Source of the DNA: Mesohalobacter salilacus
Lineage (GTDB): Bacteria; Bacteroidota; Bacteroidia; Flavobacteriales; Flavobacteriaceae
Length of the DNA: 45,959 bases
Assembly: GCA_003931895.1 (NCBI GenBank)
Contig: RRZV01000029.1
Coordinates: 1 to 45,959 of the forward strand
Direction of reading: 5' to 3'
The position numbers were made by a program, and so were the translations under genes. Shown here in pieces: positions 1-9,058 of the stretch. The stretch's first letter is position 1, and every line of letters starts with the position of its first letter. Under the pieces are notes generated by a model. The model was not told the origin of the DNA, ran no database searches, and saw only the letters and a program-made list of their open reading frames with translations.

Positions 1-1
1 A

Positions 2-36
2 AAAAGCGGGAAATCCTTAAAGGAAATCCCGCTTTT
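2..36. terminator. Hairpin terminator downstream of nadE
   Basis: The 10-bp arms AAAAGCGGGA and TCCCGCTTTT enclose a partly paired centre (ATCC / GGAA). Read on the minus strand the stem ends in a T run, as expected for an intrinsic terminator of nadE. T and A runs on both sides mean it could also end a transcript coming from the left edge. Confidence 0.7.
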
Positions 37-98
37 AAAAATGTTTATCGGACACTAATGATTATTTATATGAAAATAGTAGATTATAATCTCCAGAT

Positions 99-884
99 TT
101 ATGACTTCAAATCAGTCGGAATCTCACAAACTGGTATAGGCTGCATTTTATGTTGATTGGCTTGGTTGAGCTTTTGATAAATTTTTAAAACTTCCTGTTG
201 TCTTGGATTTAAATCTTTGTGGTTTCTATCCTCAAGCCTCATTGCCCATTCCAACTCGTCATAACTTGCACCGAGTTGGTCTTCGTCGCTTCGGCTATCA
301 CCAAAAAGACCATCTGTTGGGGCAGCGTTTAAAATCTCTTCAATGATATTGAGTTCGCGACCTAAGGCGTAAACTTCAGATTTCATCAAATCAGCAATAG
401 GACTGAGGTCTACGCCACCATCACCATATTTGGTGTAAAATCCGACGCCAAAATCTTCAACTTTATTTCCTGTACCAGCAACAAGATAACCATGAAGTGC
501 TGCAAAATAATACAAAGTGCTCATGCGAAAACGCGCTCTGGTATTGGCAAGACTGAGTGACTTTTGATCTGTGTCAGGGGTTTGTGGCACAGCAGATTTA
601 AAAGTTTCAAAAGTCTCTGTCAAATCGACGCTTAAGCTGCTAACATTGGCAAATTGCTGATGTAAGTTATCAATATGTTTTTTAGCACGGCTCACTTGGT
701 TAGGGTCTTGATGAATTGGCATCTCAAGACATAAAACCCGAAGTCCCGTTTTGGCACATAAGGTTGAGGTGACTGCAGAATCTATACCACCAGAAACACC
801 AACGACAAATCCATTCTGTTTGTTTTCTTTGACATAATCTTTTAACCAATTTACGATATGATTAATAATAGCTTGTGTTTTCAT
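99..884 (-). CDS. nadE: NAD+ synthase, ammonia-dependent (NadE)
   Basis: Converts deamido-NAD+ to NAD+ with ATP and ammonia, the last step of NAD synthesis, in the cytoplasm. The ATP-pyrophosphatase loop SGGIDSA lies at about residues 31-37, followed by the family motifs GTGNKVEDFGVGFYTKYGDGG and DLSPIADLMKSEV around residues 137-170. At 261 aa it has no N-terminal glutaminase domain, so it should use free ammonia. It starts at an ATG and is divergent from gldB, with only 83 bp between them. The nadE-gldB-gldC order is a familiar flavobacterial neighbourhood. Confidence 0.95.
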   Translation of the reverse strand: MKTQAIINHIVNWLKDYVKENKQNGFVVGVSGGIDSAVTSTLCAKTGLRVLCLEMPIHQDPNQVSRAKKHIDNLHQQFANVSSLSVDLTETFETFKSAVPQTPDTDQKSLSLANTRARFRMSTLYYFAALHGYLVAGTGNKVEDFGVGFYTKYGDGGVDLSPIADLMKSEVYALGRELNIIEEILNAAPTDGLFGDSRSDEDQLGASYDELEWAMRLEDRNHKDLNPRQQEVLKIYQKLNQANQHKMQPIPVCEIPTDLKS

Positions 885-899
885 GCGTTTGTATTTTGG

Positions 900-907
900 T
901 ATATTTG
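900..907 (+). promoter_or_regulatory. Putative -7 element for gldB
   Basis: TATATTTG matches the Bacteroidetes TAnnTTTG box about 60 bp before gldB. No good TTG/TTTG at the usual 18-20 bp spacing is visible; the nearest TTG ends 24 bp upstream. Support is therefore moderate. Confidence 0.4.
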
Positions 908-967
908 CTGAAATTTTCTTTAAAAGTAAAGAAAACTAAGTTTTAGTCCTAAGCCTTAAAAGTTTTT

Positions 968-1930
968 ATGAAAAAAATATCAATTGTCTTCTTGATTTTA
1001 GGCCTTAGCTTGTTGTTATCTTGTCAGGATGAACCTCAAGTTAAGCCCGAGATTTCACAAATGGAGTTAGATATTGATGTCATTCGTTTTGATAGTATTT
1101 TTGCTAAAACGCAACCGCAGGATTTGAATCGTTTAAAGGCAGAGTATCCCTTTATGTTTCAAAAATCAATACCTGATAGTTTATGGGTTTTGAAAATGCA
1201 AGACTCCTTACAAAATCAAATAGATAATGAGGTGTTGACTACATTTTCAAATTTTTCTGAATTTGAAAATGAAATCACTCTATTTTTTAAACATTTAAAA
1301 TATTATTTTCCCAAGCAACCTATTCCAAAAGTGGTGACTTTGGCTGAATATGTGGATTACAAATCGAAAGTTGTATTGAATGATGAGTTGCTTTATATTT
1401 CTTTAGACAATTATTTAGGTCAAGACCATAAGTTTTATAAGGGATTTCAAGCTTATATTTCTGAATTACAAAGTGATGAACAAATTTTACCTGACATTGC
1501 AAAGCAATATGCTGATCGGCTTACTGAATTTCCTGAATCTCGAACTTTTTTAAGTCAAATAGTATATGAGGGAAAAAAGCTATATCTTAAATCTCAACTT
1601 TTGCCTTGGGTTCAGCCGTATCAATTGATTGGCTACACAAAAGATGATTTTCAATGGGCTCAAAATCAAGAACACATGGTATGGCAATATTTTGTTGAAA
1701 GAGATCTGTTATATTCAAGTCAATCGGATTTGCGCCGTAGATTTATCAGTCCTGGACCATTTACAAAGTTTTATTTAGAAATAGATAATGATACACCACC
1801 GCGCTTAGGTCAATATATTGGCTGGGAAATTGTAAATGCCTATGCCGAGAAACACCCTGATAAAAGCCTTAAATCTATTTTAGAACTATCAGAACAAGAT
1901 TTATTTAATCAATCAAATTACAAACCTTAA
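968..1930 (+). CDS. gldB: Gliding motility lipoprotein GldB
   Basis: GldB is an essential lipoprotein for gliding motility in flavobacteria and acts in the cell envelope; its biochemical role is unknown. The N-terminus is a clear lipoprotein signal peptide with lipobox LLSC (Cys19), and the 320-aa length fits the family. The conserved segment DVIRFDSIFAKTQP follows shortly after the lipobox (about residues 38-51), and the C-terminal half carries GQYIGWEIVNAYAEKHP. gldC begins 2 bp after its stop, so the two are cotranscribed. Confidence 0.9.
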   Translation: MKKISIVFLILGLSLLLSCQDEPQVKPEISQMELDIDVIRFDSIFAKTQPQDLNRLKAEYPFMFQKSIPDSLWVLKMQDSLQNQIDNEVLTTFSNFSEFENEITLFFKHLKYYFPKQPIPKVVTLAEYVDYKSKVVLNDELLYISLDNYLGQDHKFYKGFQAYISELQSDEQILPDIAKQYADRLTEFPESRTFLSQIVYEGKKLYLKSQLLPWVQPYQLIGYTKDDFQWAQNQEHMVWQYFVERDLLYSSQSDLRRRFISPGPFTKFYLEIDNDTPPRLGQYIGWEIVNAYAEKHPDKSLKSILELSEQDLFNQSNYKP

Positions 1931-1932
1931 TT

Positions 1933-2274
1933 ATGAGCAAAAAAATTTCAGATATTAATTTAAGAGTGACTACCGACGCTAATAAAATTCCAGAAAGTAT
2001 CACCTGGTCGGCAGAGGATGGCGGTATTGATAATGCCGAAGCCAAGGCAGCTTTTTTATCCATTTGGGATCATAAAGCGAAAGAAAGTCTGCGCATTGAT
2101 TTATGGACCAAAGATATGCCTTTGGATGAAATGAAACATTTCTTTCATCAAACCCTTGTTACCATGAGTGATACCTACTATCGAGCGACACAAGATGAAA
2201 AAATGAGTGAAACCATGAAAGATTTTTGTGATTATTTCGCCGAAAAGCTAGAACTAAAAGATAATGGAAGATAA
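1933..2274 (+). CDS. gldC: Gliding motility protein GldC
   Basis: Small (113 aa) soluble protein of the GldC family, required for efficient gliding and encoded directly after gldB as in other flavobacteria. It has no signal peptide. The family core TWSAEDGGIDNAEAKAAFLS lies at about residues 24-43 and the segment LDEMKHFFHQTL near residue 64. Its 3' end overlaps the next gene by 11 bp, so translation is probably coupled. Confidence 0.9.
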   Translation: MSKKISDINLRVTTDANKIPESITWSAEDGGIDNAEAKAAFLSIWDHKAKESLRIDLWTKDMPLDEMKHFFHQTLVTMSDTYYRATQDEKMSETMKDFCDYFAEKLELKDNGR

Positions 2275-2644
2275 CAAACCCAAACTTATATTTGTTTACA
2301 ACGCCGATTCTGGACTTAAAAATGCTTTAATGGATTCGGCACATAAAATTCTGAGTCCAAAAACTTATAAATGCAAATTGTGTGAGCTTACTTATGGCGC
2401 ATTTAAAGAAAAAAAAGCTTGGAAAAAATTCAGGCAAGAATCGGACGTTGAAATGAAATTCTTGCACGCTGATGAATTCCTTCATTTATACAAGTCAAAG
2501 TTTAGACCCAACTTTGAACTGCCTGTAGTTTTATTAGAAAATCAGTACGACTTAGAGGTGCTTATAAGTTCTAATAAGTTTAAAGCAATCAATTCTTTAG
2601 AGACATTAATAAAGCAACTTAATAGTTTGCTTAAAACTATATAA
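2264..2644 (+). CDS. Conserved hypothetical protein downstream of gldC
   Basis: A 126-aa cytoplasmic protein with no signal peptide. It begins with a hydrophobic beta strand followed by YNADSG, has a CKLCELTYG segment with two cysteines near residues 38-41, and a basic helix after it. I do not recognise a catalytic motif, and a thioredoxin-like or GTPase-like role would be a guess. The 11-bp overlap with gldC places it in the gldBC operon. Relatives near gldC occur in other flavobacteria as far as I recall, but a link to motility is unproven. Confidence 0.7.
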   Translation: MEDNKPKLIFVYNADSGLKNALMDSAHKILSPKTYKCKLCELTYGAFKEKKAWKKFRQESDVEMKFLHADEFLHLYKSKFRPNFELPVVLLENQYDLEVLISSNKFKAINSLETLIKQLNSLLKTI

Positions 2645-2647
2645 AAA

Positions 2648-2668
2648 AAGCCCCTTAATTGGGGGCTT
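2648..2668. terminator. Terminator between convergent genes
   Basis: Stem AAGCCCC / GGGGCTT with a 7-nt loop. On the minus strand it is followed by seven T residues, which fits the gene ending at 2698. It probably also ends the gldBC transcript, although the plus-strand T run is missing. Confidence 0.7.
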
Positions 2669-2697
2669 AAAAAATTAAATTAACTCAAACAAACAAA

Positions 2698-2970
2698 TTA
2701 AAGCTGTTGATTTTGTTTTTTGATACTTTCTTTATTTTCAATTTTAGCAAGCCATTCTTCTGCTTCTACGATTTCATTGGCTTTACTTTCTGCTTCTAAG
2801 GCTGCAGACTCAGCTTTCCAAAAATCTGCGGTTTCATTAAAGGTTTTGCTAAATGCATTCCAGTACACCCATTCTTGGAGTTCTTCGGTTTCTGTTTTGA
2901 CATTATCTGACAAAATTTCATTTTGTGTTATCACTACACTAAAGGCAAAAATTAATACGAGCTTATACAT
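2698..2970 (-). CDS. Small exported protein, unknown function
   Basis: Starting at the ATG at 2970 gives 90 aa that open with a probable signal peptide (MYKLVLIFAFSVVITQ). The rest is highly charged, mostly Glu and Lys, and predicted helical, with a repetitive FWKAESAALEAESKANE stretch. An upstream in-frame start at 3045 would add 25 Asn/Ile-rich residues and bury the signal peptide, so I reject it. No family is recognised. It is a single-gene unit with its own terminator. Confidence 0.6.
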   Translation of the reverse strand: MYKLVLIFAFSVVITQNEILSDNVKTETEELQEWVYWNAFSKTFNETADFWKAESAALEAESKANEIVEAEEWLAKIENKESIKKQNQQL

Positions 2971-3164
2971 GATTTGTGTTTTTAAAAGATTATAAATATT
3001 TTGATTAATTATGATGATTACATTAAAATTTTTATTAAAATACAATGATTAAATTATATTATTAATAATTATCTTCAACACGTGTTCTATTAATAAGACG
3101 ACCATATTTAAAGTTTGTTACAGGTTTTTTTAAAAACTTATTGTGGTAATATAATATGATAAAA

Positions 3165-3198
3165 AAATCCGCTAAAACACTAAGGTTTCAACGGATTT
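3165..3198 (-). terminator. Aconitase terminator
   Basis: On the minus strand AAATCCG pairs with CGGATTT around a partly paired interior, followed by a run of T. It lies just past the acn stop codon. Confidence 0.65.
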
Positions 3199-3226
3199 AT
3201 AGAATTAAAAGAGTAGGGTTATTAGA

Positions 3227-5494
3227 TTACGATTTATTTTGCTTTTTAATCATATTTAAAGCTGAACCTTCTCTAACCCAATTGATTTGAGCTTCATTAT
3301 ACGTGTGATTGAGTTTAATCTTATCTTTGCTTCCATCGCTGTGTACAACTTCTAAAGTTAGTGGCTTATCTTCAGCAAAGTCTTTAAGATCAATGAAGTT
3401 GAAAGTATCATCTTCTTGAATTAGGTCATAATCGTTTTCGTTATCAAACGTTAAGCCTAGCATACCTTGTTTCTTTAAGTTGGTCTCGTGAATTCTCGCA
3501 AAAGATTTTACAATAACAGCTCTAACTCCTAAATGACGAGGTTCCATAGCTGCATGCTCACGCGATGAACCTTCACCATAATTATGGTCACCAACAACAA
3601 CAGTTGGAATGCCTTTAGCTTTGTATTGACGTTGTGTTTTTGGTACAGCATCATATTTGCCTGTAATTTGGCTTTTTACGAAATTAGTTTTCATATTAAA
3701 AGCATTCACAGCACCAATTAGGCAGTTATCAGAAATATTATCGAGGTGTCCACGATATTTTAGCCATGGTCCAGCCATAGAAATATGGTCAGTAGTACAT
3801 TTGCCATGGGCTTTAATCAAGAGTTTAGCACCAGTAAGGTTTTCTCCATCCCATGGGTCAAAGGGTTCTAAAAGTTGAATACGGTTAGATTTTTCATCAA
3901 CTTTAATATCAACATCGCTACCATCTTCTTTTGGAGCTAAGTAGCCATTATCTTCAACTTCAAAACCTTTTTCGGGGAGTTCAATACCTTGTGGGGCATC
4001 TAATTTAACTTCTTCTCCGTCTTCATTGATAAGCGTGTCATTCATAGGGTCAAAATCTAATCGACCTGATATGGCAATGGCAGCAACCATTTCTGGAGAA
4101 CCTACAAAAGCGTGTGTATTGGGATTACCATCAGCACGTTTTGAAAAGTTTCTATTAAAAGAATGTACAATGGTATTTTTCTCACCTTCTTTGACATCAC
4201 TTCTATCCCATTGTCCTATACAAGGTCCACAGGCGTTGGTGAATATAGTAGCACCAAGATCTTCAAAAACCTTTAATAGACCATCGCGTTCAGCAGTAAA
4301 CCGGATTTGTTCAGAACCTGGGTTGATACCAAAATCAGATTTTGGTTTTAATTTCTTCTTGACGGCCTGTTCAGCTATAGAGGCTGCACGTGTCAAGTCT
4401 TCATAAGAAGAGTTAGTACAAGAACCGATTAAACCCCAATCTACTTTTATTGGCCAGCCATTCTTTTTAGCTTTTTCTCCAAGTTCGCCAACAGGTGTTG
4501 CTAAATCTGGAGTAAATGGTCCGTTGAGGTGTGGTCTTAATGTGCTTAAATCTATTTCAATAACTTGGTCAAAGTAAGCGTCAGGGTCAGCATATACTTC
4601 TGGGTCTCCTGTGAGATGTTCTCTAATTTTATTGGCTTCATCTGCGATTTCATTTCTATCGGTCGCTCTTAAAAAGCGTTCCATAGAATCGTCATATCCA
4701 AAGGTTGAAGTAGTCGCGCCAATTTCTGCGCCCATATTACAAATTGTTCCCTTACCAGTACACGATAAGTTTTTAGCGCCTTCACCAAAATATTCAACAA
4801 TACAACCTGTACCGCCTTTAACAGTTAAAATATCTGCTACTTTTAGAATAACATCTTTAGCAGCAGTCCATCCTTGCGGACGACCTGTAAGTTTTACGCC
4901 AATTAGTTTTGGAAATTTTAATTCCCAAGGCATTCCAGCCATGACATCAACGGCATCTGCACCTCCAACACCAATAGCGACCATACCTAAACCACCAGCG
5001 TTTACTGTGTGTGAATCTGTACCGATCATCATACCTCCTGGAAAGGCATAATTTTCTAATACCACTTGGTGAATGATGCCTGCACCTGGTTTCCAAAAAC
5101 CAATGCCATATTTGTTAGATACAGATTCGAGAAAGTCAAAAACTTCATTACTGGTTTCATTGGCACGAGCCAAATCTTTAGCAGCGCCTTGTTTAGCTTG
5201 TATCAGGTGATCACAGTGAACTGTAGTAGGAACGGCAACTTTGTCTTTACCGGCCTGCATGAATTGTAAAAGTGCCATTTGAGCAGTAGCATCTTGACAG
5301 GCTATTCTGTCTGGTTCAAATTCTACATAATCTTTACCACGGGTGAAGGCTTTTTGTGGATTGCCATCAGTGAGGTGTGAATATAAGATTTTTTCTGAAA
5401 GTGTAAGAGGCTTTCCTACAACGTTTTTAGCTTTTTCAACGCGATCAGCCATTTGGTTGTAAACAGCCTTTATCATATCAATATCAAATGCCAT
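3227..5494 (-). CDS. acn: Aconitate hydratase
   Basis: TCA-cycle enzyme interconverting citrate and isocitrate through cis-aconitate with a [4Fe-4S] cluster. The cluster ligands are visible as [11 protein letters not shown] and ACGPCIGQW. The substrate-loop motifs [13 protein letters not shown] and, in the C-terminal swivel domain, [15 protein letters not shown] are intact. The 755-aa length and N-terminus ([19 protein letters not shown]) match the mitochondrial-type aconitase common in Bacteroidetes rather than the longer AcnA. It is monocistronic; a TATATTTG box lies on the minus strand at 5538-5531. Confidence 0.95.
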   Translation of the reverse strand: MAFDIDMIKAVYNQMADRVEKAKNVVGKPLTLSEKILYSHLTDGNPQKAFTRGKDYVEFEPDRIACQDATAQMALLQFMQAGKDKVAVPTTVHCDHLIQAKQGAAKDLARANETSNEVFDFLESVSNKYGIGFWKPGAGIIHQVVLENYAFPGGMMIGTDSHTVNAGGLGMVAIGVGGADAVDVMAGMPWELKFPKLIGVKLTGRPQGWTAAKDVILKVADILTVKGGTGCIVEYFGEGAKNLSCTGKGTICNMGAEIGATTSTFGYDDSMERFLRATDRNEIADEANKIREHLTGDPEVYADPDAYFDQVIEIDLSTLRPHLNGPFTPDLATPVGELGEKAKKNGWPIKVDWGLIGSCTNSSYEDLTRAASIAEQAVKKKLKPKSDFGINPGSEQIRFTAERDGLLKVFEDLGATIFTNACGPCIGQWDRSDVKEGEKNTIVHSFNRNFSKRADGNPNTHAFVGSPEMVAAIAISGRLDFDPMNDTLINEDGEEVKLDAPQGIELPEKGFEVEDNGYLAPKEDGSDVDIKVDEKSNRIQLLEPFDPWDGENLTGAKLLIKAHGKCTTDHISMAGPWLKYRGHLDNISDNCLIGAVNAFNMKTNFVKSQITGKYDAVPKTQRQYKAKGIPTVVVGDHNYGEGSSREHAAMEPRHLGVRAVIVKSFARIHETNLKKQGMLGLTFDNENDYDLIQEDDTFNFIDLKDFAEDKPLTLEVVHSDGSKDKIKLNHTYNEAQINWVREGSALNMIKKQNKS

Positions 5495-5829
5495 AATTTA
5501 TGTTTTGTTTAAAGTTTAATAAAAGGAAAACAAATATAATAAATTTTGAAGATGTTTTAAATATATTGAATTTAAAGCCTTGTTAATTGAATTATATTTA
5601 ATAACATGTGTGTTTTTAAACATAAAATACAGTATATTGATAATTTTAAGCTAAATTAATTATGAATGTGAAAATATTTTGAAATAGAAAATCATAATTT
5701 ATTTTGAGTCTAAATTTAAGGGGAAGTCTAAACGTATACGTTGATTATAATTACAGGTATAACTTTTCATCTTAAGGCCTAAATCTGTAGCATTTAGGGC
5801 GAATTTTATAAATGAGTTACAGGGTGCAA
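5495..5829. other. Intergenic region upstream of acn and downstream of moxR
   Basis: 335 bp with no credible ORF. It holds the acn promoter box (TATATTTG, minus strand, 5538-5531). A small hairpin CCTAAAT / ATTTAGG lies near 5778-5797, past the moxR stop, but it lacks a T run and may not be a terminator. I see nothing else in it. Confidence 0.5.
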
Positions 5830-6783
5830 TTAAAGTAGTTTTCCGATAATTTCTTCAATGCTATAACCTTCAGCTTCAGCTTTATAGTTTTTAATAACTC
5901 TGTGTTTTAAAACACTATAAGCGACAGCTTTAACATCTTCTATGTCAGGTGAAAACTTTCCTTGAGTGGCGGCGTGCGTTTTTGCAGCGAGAATTAAATT
6001 TTGAGAAGCCCGTGGTCCAGCACCCCAATCCACAAATTCTTTTACAAAATCGTTTGTTCTACTATTGTCTGGTCGTGTTTTAGACACTAAATCTACTGCA
6101 TATTCTATCACATTATCTGCAACAGGCATGCGTCTTATGAGTTGTTGAATATCAATAATTTCCTGAGCTTCAAACAAGGCTTGGATATCGTGAGATATAG
6201 TTTGTGTAGTGCTTTTTACAACTTCAACTTCTTCTTCAAAACTCGGGTATTCTAAATTAATAGCAAACATAAATCGGTCTAGCTGTGCTTCGGGCAATGG
6301 ATATGTGCCTTCTTGCTCTATAGGGTTTTGCGTTGCCAATACAAAATAAGGCTCGCTGAGTTTGTGGTGGTGTCCTGAAATTGTCACCGCCTTTTCCTGC
6401 ATAGCTTCAAGCAGTGCTGATTGGGTTTTTGGTGGTGTTCGGTTAATTTCATCTGCCAATAGAATATTAGTAAAAACTGGTCCTTTGATAAACTTAAAAT
6501 TCTTTTGAGCGTCTAAAATTTCAGAACCTAAAATATCGCTTGGCATTAAATCTGGGGTGAATTGAACACGTTTAAAATTTAAACCAAGAGCTTTTGATAT
6601 GGTATTTATCATTAAAGTTTTAGCAAGTCCAGGAACGCCAATCAATAAGGCGTGCCCACCAGAAAAAATTGCAATTAATATTTGATTGACGACGTTTTCT
6701 TGCCCTACTATAACTTTAGATATTTCTGTTTTTAATTGCTGGTGTTTTTCAACAAACCGCTCAATTCCTTTAACGTCTGACAT
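5830..6783 (-). CDS. MoxR-family AAA+ ATPase
   Basis: MoxR ATPases act as chaperone-like AAA+ proteins that help mature or activate partner proteins. Walker A GVPGLAKT, Walker B LLADEINR and the following PPKTQSALLEAMQE are all present, along with the ATQNPIEQEGTYPLPEAQLDRF sensor region. I start it at the ATG at 6783 (MSDVKGIERF, 317 aa), 5 bp after the preceding stop; an upstream start at 6801 would overlap that gene. It is last in the folding operon. MoxR genes usually sit beside DUF58/VWA genes, which are absent here. Confidence 0.9.
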   Translation of the reverse strand: MSDVKGIERFVEKHQQLKTEISKVIVGQENVVNQILIAIFSGGHALLIGVPGLAKTLMINTISKALGLNFKRVQFTPDLMPSDILGSEILDAQKNFKFIKGPVFTNILLADEINRTPPKTQSALLEAMQEKAVTISGHHHKLSEPYFVLATQNPIEQEGTYPLPEAQLDRFMFAINLEYPSFEEEVEVVKSTTQTISHDIQALFEAQEIIDIQQLIRRMPVADNVIEYAVDLVSKTRPDNSRTNDFVKEFVDWGAGPRASQNLILAAKTHAATQGKFSPDIEDVKAVAYSVLKHRVIKNYKAEAEGYSIEEIIGKLL

Positions 6784-6788
6784 ATATT

Positions 6789-8216
6789 TTATTTTAACCA
6801 ATCTTTTGCAAAATCACAGGTTTTGTAGTCTTCACTTATTTTGATGTAAGTGTCTTTCATTTTGCTTTTTTGCCATTTCTGGATTTCTCGTACTTTTTTT
6901 TGTTTTAATGCTAAATCACTTATACGAGCGTAATCTTTATTGAAGTTTGCTTCATGTTCTTCTAATCTTTTTGTAACGGTTAAGATTTTAAAAAAAGGTT
7001 GTTGCTGCTTATTAGATTCGGTATATACAGGCGAAACCTGACCTTCGTCAAGATTGATGATTTTGTTGTATAAATCAGGGTCCATTTTGCTCAATTCAAA
7101 GCGTTTGTCAAGTGTTGCGTCGTTAATGAGCTGGCCTCCACTTTCTTTGGTTTCTTCTTCATCTGAAAATTCTTTGGCAGCTTCTTCAAAACTAATTTCG
7201 CCATCAACTATTCTCGTGCGTAGGGTCTGAATTTCTTTCTGTGCTTTTTCAATAGCTTCATCAGTGATTTCTGGAAATTTAAGAATGTGTCTAACATCAA
7301 TAAATTGCCCGCGAATTTTTTCTACTAAGAGAATATGCCAACCAAATTCTGTTTTAAAGGGTTTACTGATTTCACCTTCTTCAAGACTAAAAGCAGTGTC
7401 TTTAAATTCTTTAACTAAAGGAGAATCTCTACTTACATCTGATATTCTTCCTCCCTCACGTCTTGAGCGACGATCATCAGAATATAAAACAGCGCGTGAA
7501 GAAAATCGAGCGCCGTCTAATACTTCTTGTCTTATTTTATTTAAAAAATCTAAAGTTTTTTGGGTTTGTTCTTCTGTAACCTCAGGTTCAATAACAATTT
7601 GAGAAACTTCTACCTGGGTCCCAAAAAAGGGTTTTTCATCTTCAGGAATTTTGTCAAAAAATTGTCTTACCTCAGCTGGTGTAACTTCTATTTCCTCTAC
7701 AACACTGCCTTGCATTTCTTGAGCTAAAACGGTTTCAAAGTTGATATCAAACAATTCTTTCTTTAACTCTTCTTCAGTGTCTTTGCCGTAAAAGTCTAAT
7801 ATTTTTTGGAGACTTCCGGCTTGGTTTACCATATATTGGAGCTGTTGCTCTGTACGGCTATTGACCATTTCCTCTTGAATTTCTATACTATCTTGAATAG
7901 CGTGATGGGCAAAAAGCTTGTTTTCCATAATTTGCTTTAGGATAAAACACTTGCTAGTTTCTTCGCCTGAAAAGCCTTGTGCTTTTTGGTCTTCTTGTGC
8001 TTTAGCAATGTCGCTTTCTAAAATGAGATATTCCCCAACAACCGCTGCTATACCATCTACTTTTACGCGCTGATTGTCAAGATTATCTACGACTAATTTT
8101 GATTCTTTTTTGTCGTCTTTTATAAGATTGTCTTTTTCGTCAATGGTTATTTGAGACCAAGACCAATTAACGATAAATAAGGCTGATAGTAGGGTTAAGT
8201 TATTTAAATATTTCAT
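6789..8216 (-). CDS. Periplasmic peptidyl-prolyl isomerase, SurA-like
   Basis: Predicted periplasmic chaperone and parvulin for outer-membrane protein folding. A signal peptide (MKYLNNLTLLSALFIVNWSWSQ) is followed by a SurA N-terminal-like segment (VDGIAAVVGEYLILESDI) and two PpiC/rotamase domains, roughly residues 195-300 and 305-415; each ends in the usual FGWHIL-type or GG(Q)L signature. The ATG at 8216 gives about 475 aa and a proper signal peptide; the start at 8240 would add eight residues. The start overlaps the preceding lipoprotein gene by 17 bp. Confidence 0.88.
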   Translation of the reverse strand: MKYLNNLTLLSALFIVNWSWSQITIDEKDNLIKDDKKESKLVVDNLDNQRVKVDGIAAVVGEYLILESDIAKAQEDQKAQGFSGEETSKCFILKQIMENKLFAHHAIQDSIEIQEEMVNSRTEQQLQYMVNQAGSLQKILDFYGKDTEEELKKELFDINFETVLAQEMQGSVVEEIEVTPAEVRQFFDKIPEDEKPFFGTQVEVSQIVIEPEVTEEQTQKTLDFLNKIRQEVLDGARFSSRAVLYSDDRRSRREGGRISDVSRDSPLVKEFKDTAFSLEEGEISKPFKTEFGWHILLVEKIRGQFIDVRHILKFPEITDEAIEKAQKEIQTLRTRIVDGEISFEEAAKEFSDEEETKESGGQLINDATLDKRFELSKMDPDLYNKIINLDEGQVSPVYTESNKQQQPFFKILTVTKRLEEHEANFNKDYARISDLALKQKKVREIQKWQKSKMKDTYIKISEDYKTCDFAKDWLK

Positions 8217-9054
8217 AATCATTATTTTTGATGGCATCATTTAAAATCTGCTGTTCCAGTTTTTTTTTCAATTCCAACTTTTGTTTGTTTTTTAAAATTT
8301 GTTCAATAGTAGGTTTAATATAGCTTTTTGGTGCTAAAGAATTGGGTTTTAATACATCTTTAACATAGATAAAATAGGTATTTAAGCTATCTACAATTTC
8401 TATATATCGATTCTTATTTAAAAGTTTTTGGTGTTGTTCGGGACTTAAATTGTTTAAATTTTTAAAAACATCAATTGACTTTACCCATATAGAATCGTTT
8501 AATTTGACTTTATCAAATTTAAGCTGTTCTGCGTTGAGATAATCTTTATCCTCTTGATTAAAACGCTTAAAGTTTTCCTTTATTTTTGGGTAGTCTTTTA
8601 AATTATTTTTCACCAAAACATACCTTAATTTCAATAAATGTTCATTGACTTTAAACACTTCTTTATTAGCTTGATAATAATTATCGATGGTGGTACTATC
8701 AATAATACTATCTATTTGCTTTTGTATTAGCGCATCCATATAAGCTTTTTTGTAAAGCTCAGATTTGTACTGCTCAACCATTGCTTGATACCGTTCTTGT
8801 TCTTTGACAGGTAAATTAAACTTGGCTTTGTCTAAAAGAATTTTATCCATTGCCCATTGATCAATAAAAGTTTTCGCAAATATCATGCTGTCTTCTTTTG
8901 AAATATTTTGAGGTAATTCTCGAATAAGATCAGATTTATATAAAATATGAGAATTAACTTGTGCTATAGCATTTTCAGGCTTTTGTTTTTTAAACAGTTC
9001 ACAACTACTAAGTAGAACTAAACTAACTGTTATATAAAGGATTTTGGTTTTCAA
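8200..9054 (-). CDS. SurA-like chaperone lipoprotein without isomerase domain
   Basis: A 284-aa lipoprotein with lipobox LSSC (Cys18). After the signal, the segment AIAQVNSHILYKSDLIRELP resembles the SurA/PrsA N-terminal chaperone domain, followed by long Lys/Glu-rich helices. None of the conserved parvulin blocks (such as GGxLG or FGYHLI) can be seen, so it looks like a holdase without prolyl isomerase activity. The start is TTG at 9054, because no ATG fits the signal peptide. It lies 4 bp after the large isomerase gene and overlaps the next one, so the three are cotranslated. Confidence 0.75.
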   Translation of the reverse strand: MKTKILYITVSLVLLSSCELFKKQKPENAIAQVNSHILYKSDLIRELPQNISKEDSMIFAKTFIDQWAMDKILLDKAKFNLPVKEQERYQAMVEQYKSELYKKAYMDALIQKQIDSIIDSTTIDNYYQANKEVFKVNEHLLKLRYVLVKNNLKDYPKIKENFKRFNQEDKDYLNAEQLKFDKVKLNDSIWVKSIDVFKNLNNLSPEQHQKLLNKNRYIEIVDSLNTYFIYVKDVLKPNSLAPKSYIKPTIEQILKNKQKLELKKKLEQQILNDAIKNNDYEIFK

Positions 9055-9058
9055 AGGC

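Noticed and set aside
4611-5051. 146-aa open frame on the plus strand opposite acn
   Set aside because: It lies wholly inside the aconitase gene and its translation is Pro/Ser-rich shadow sequence without domain or start context.
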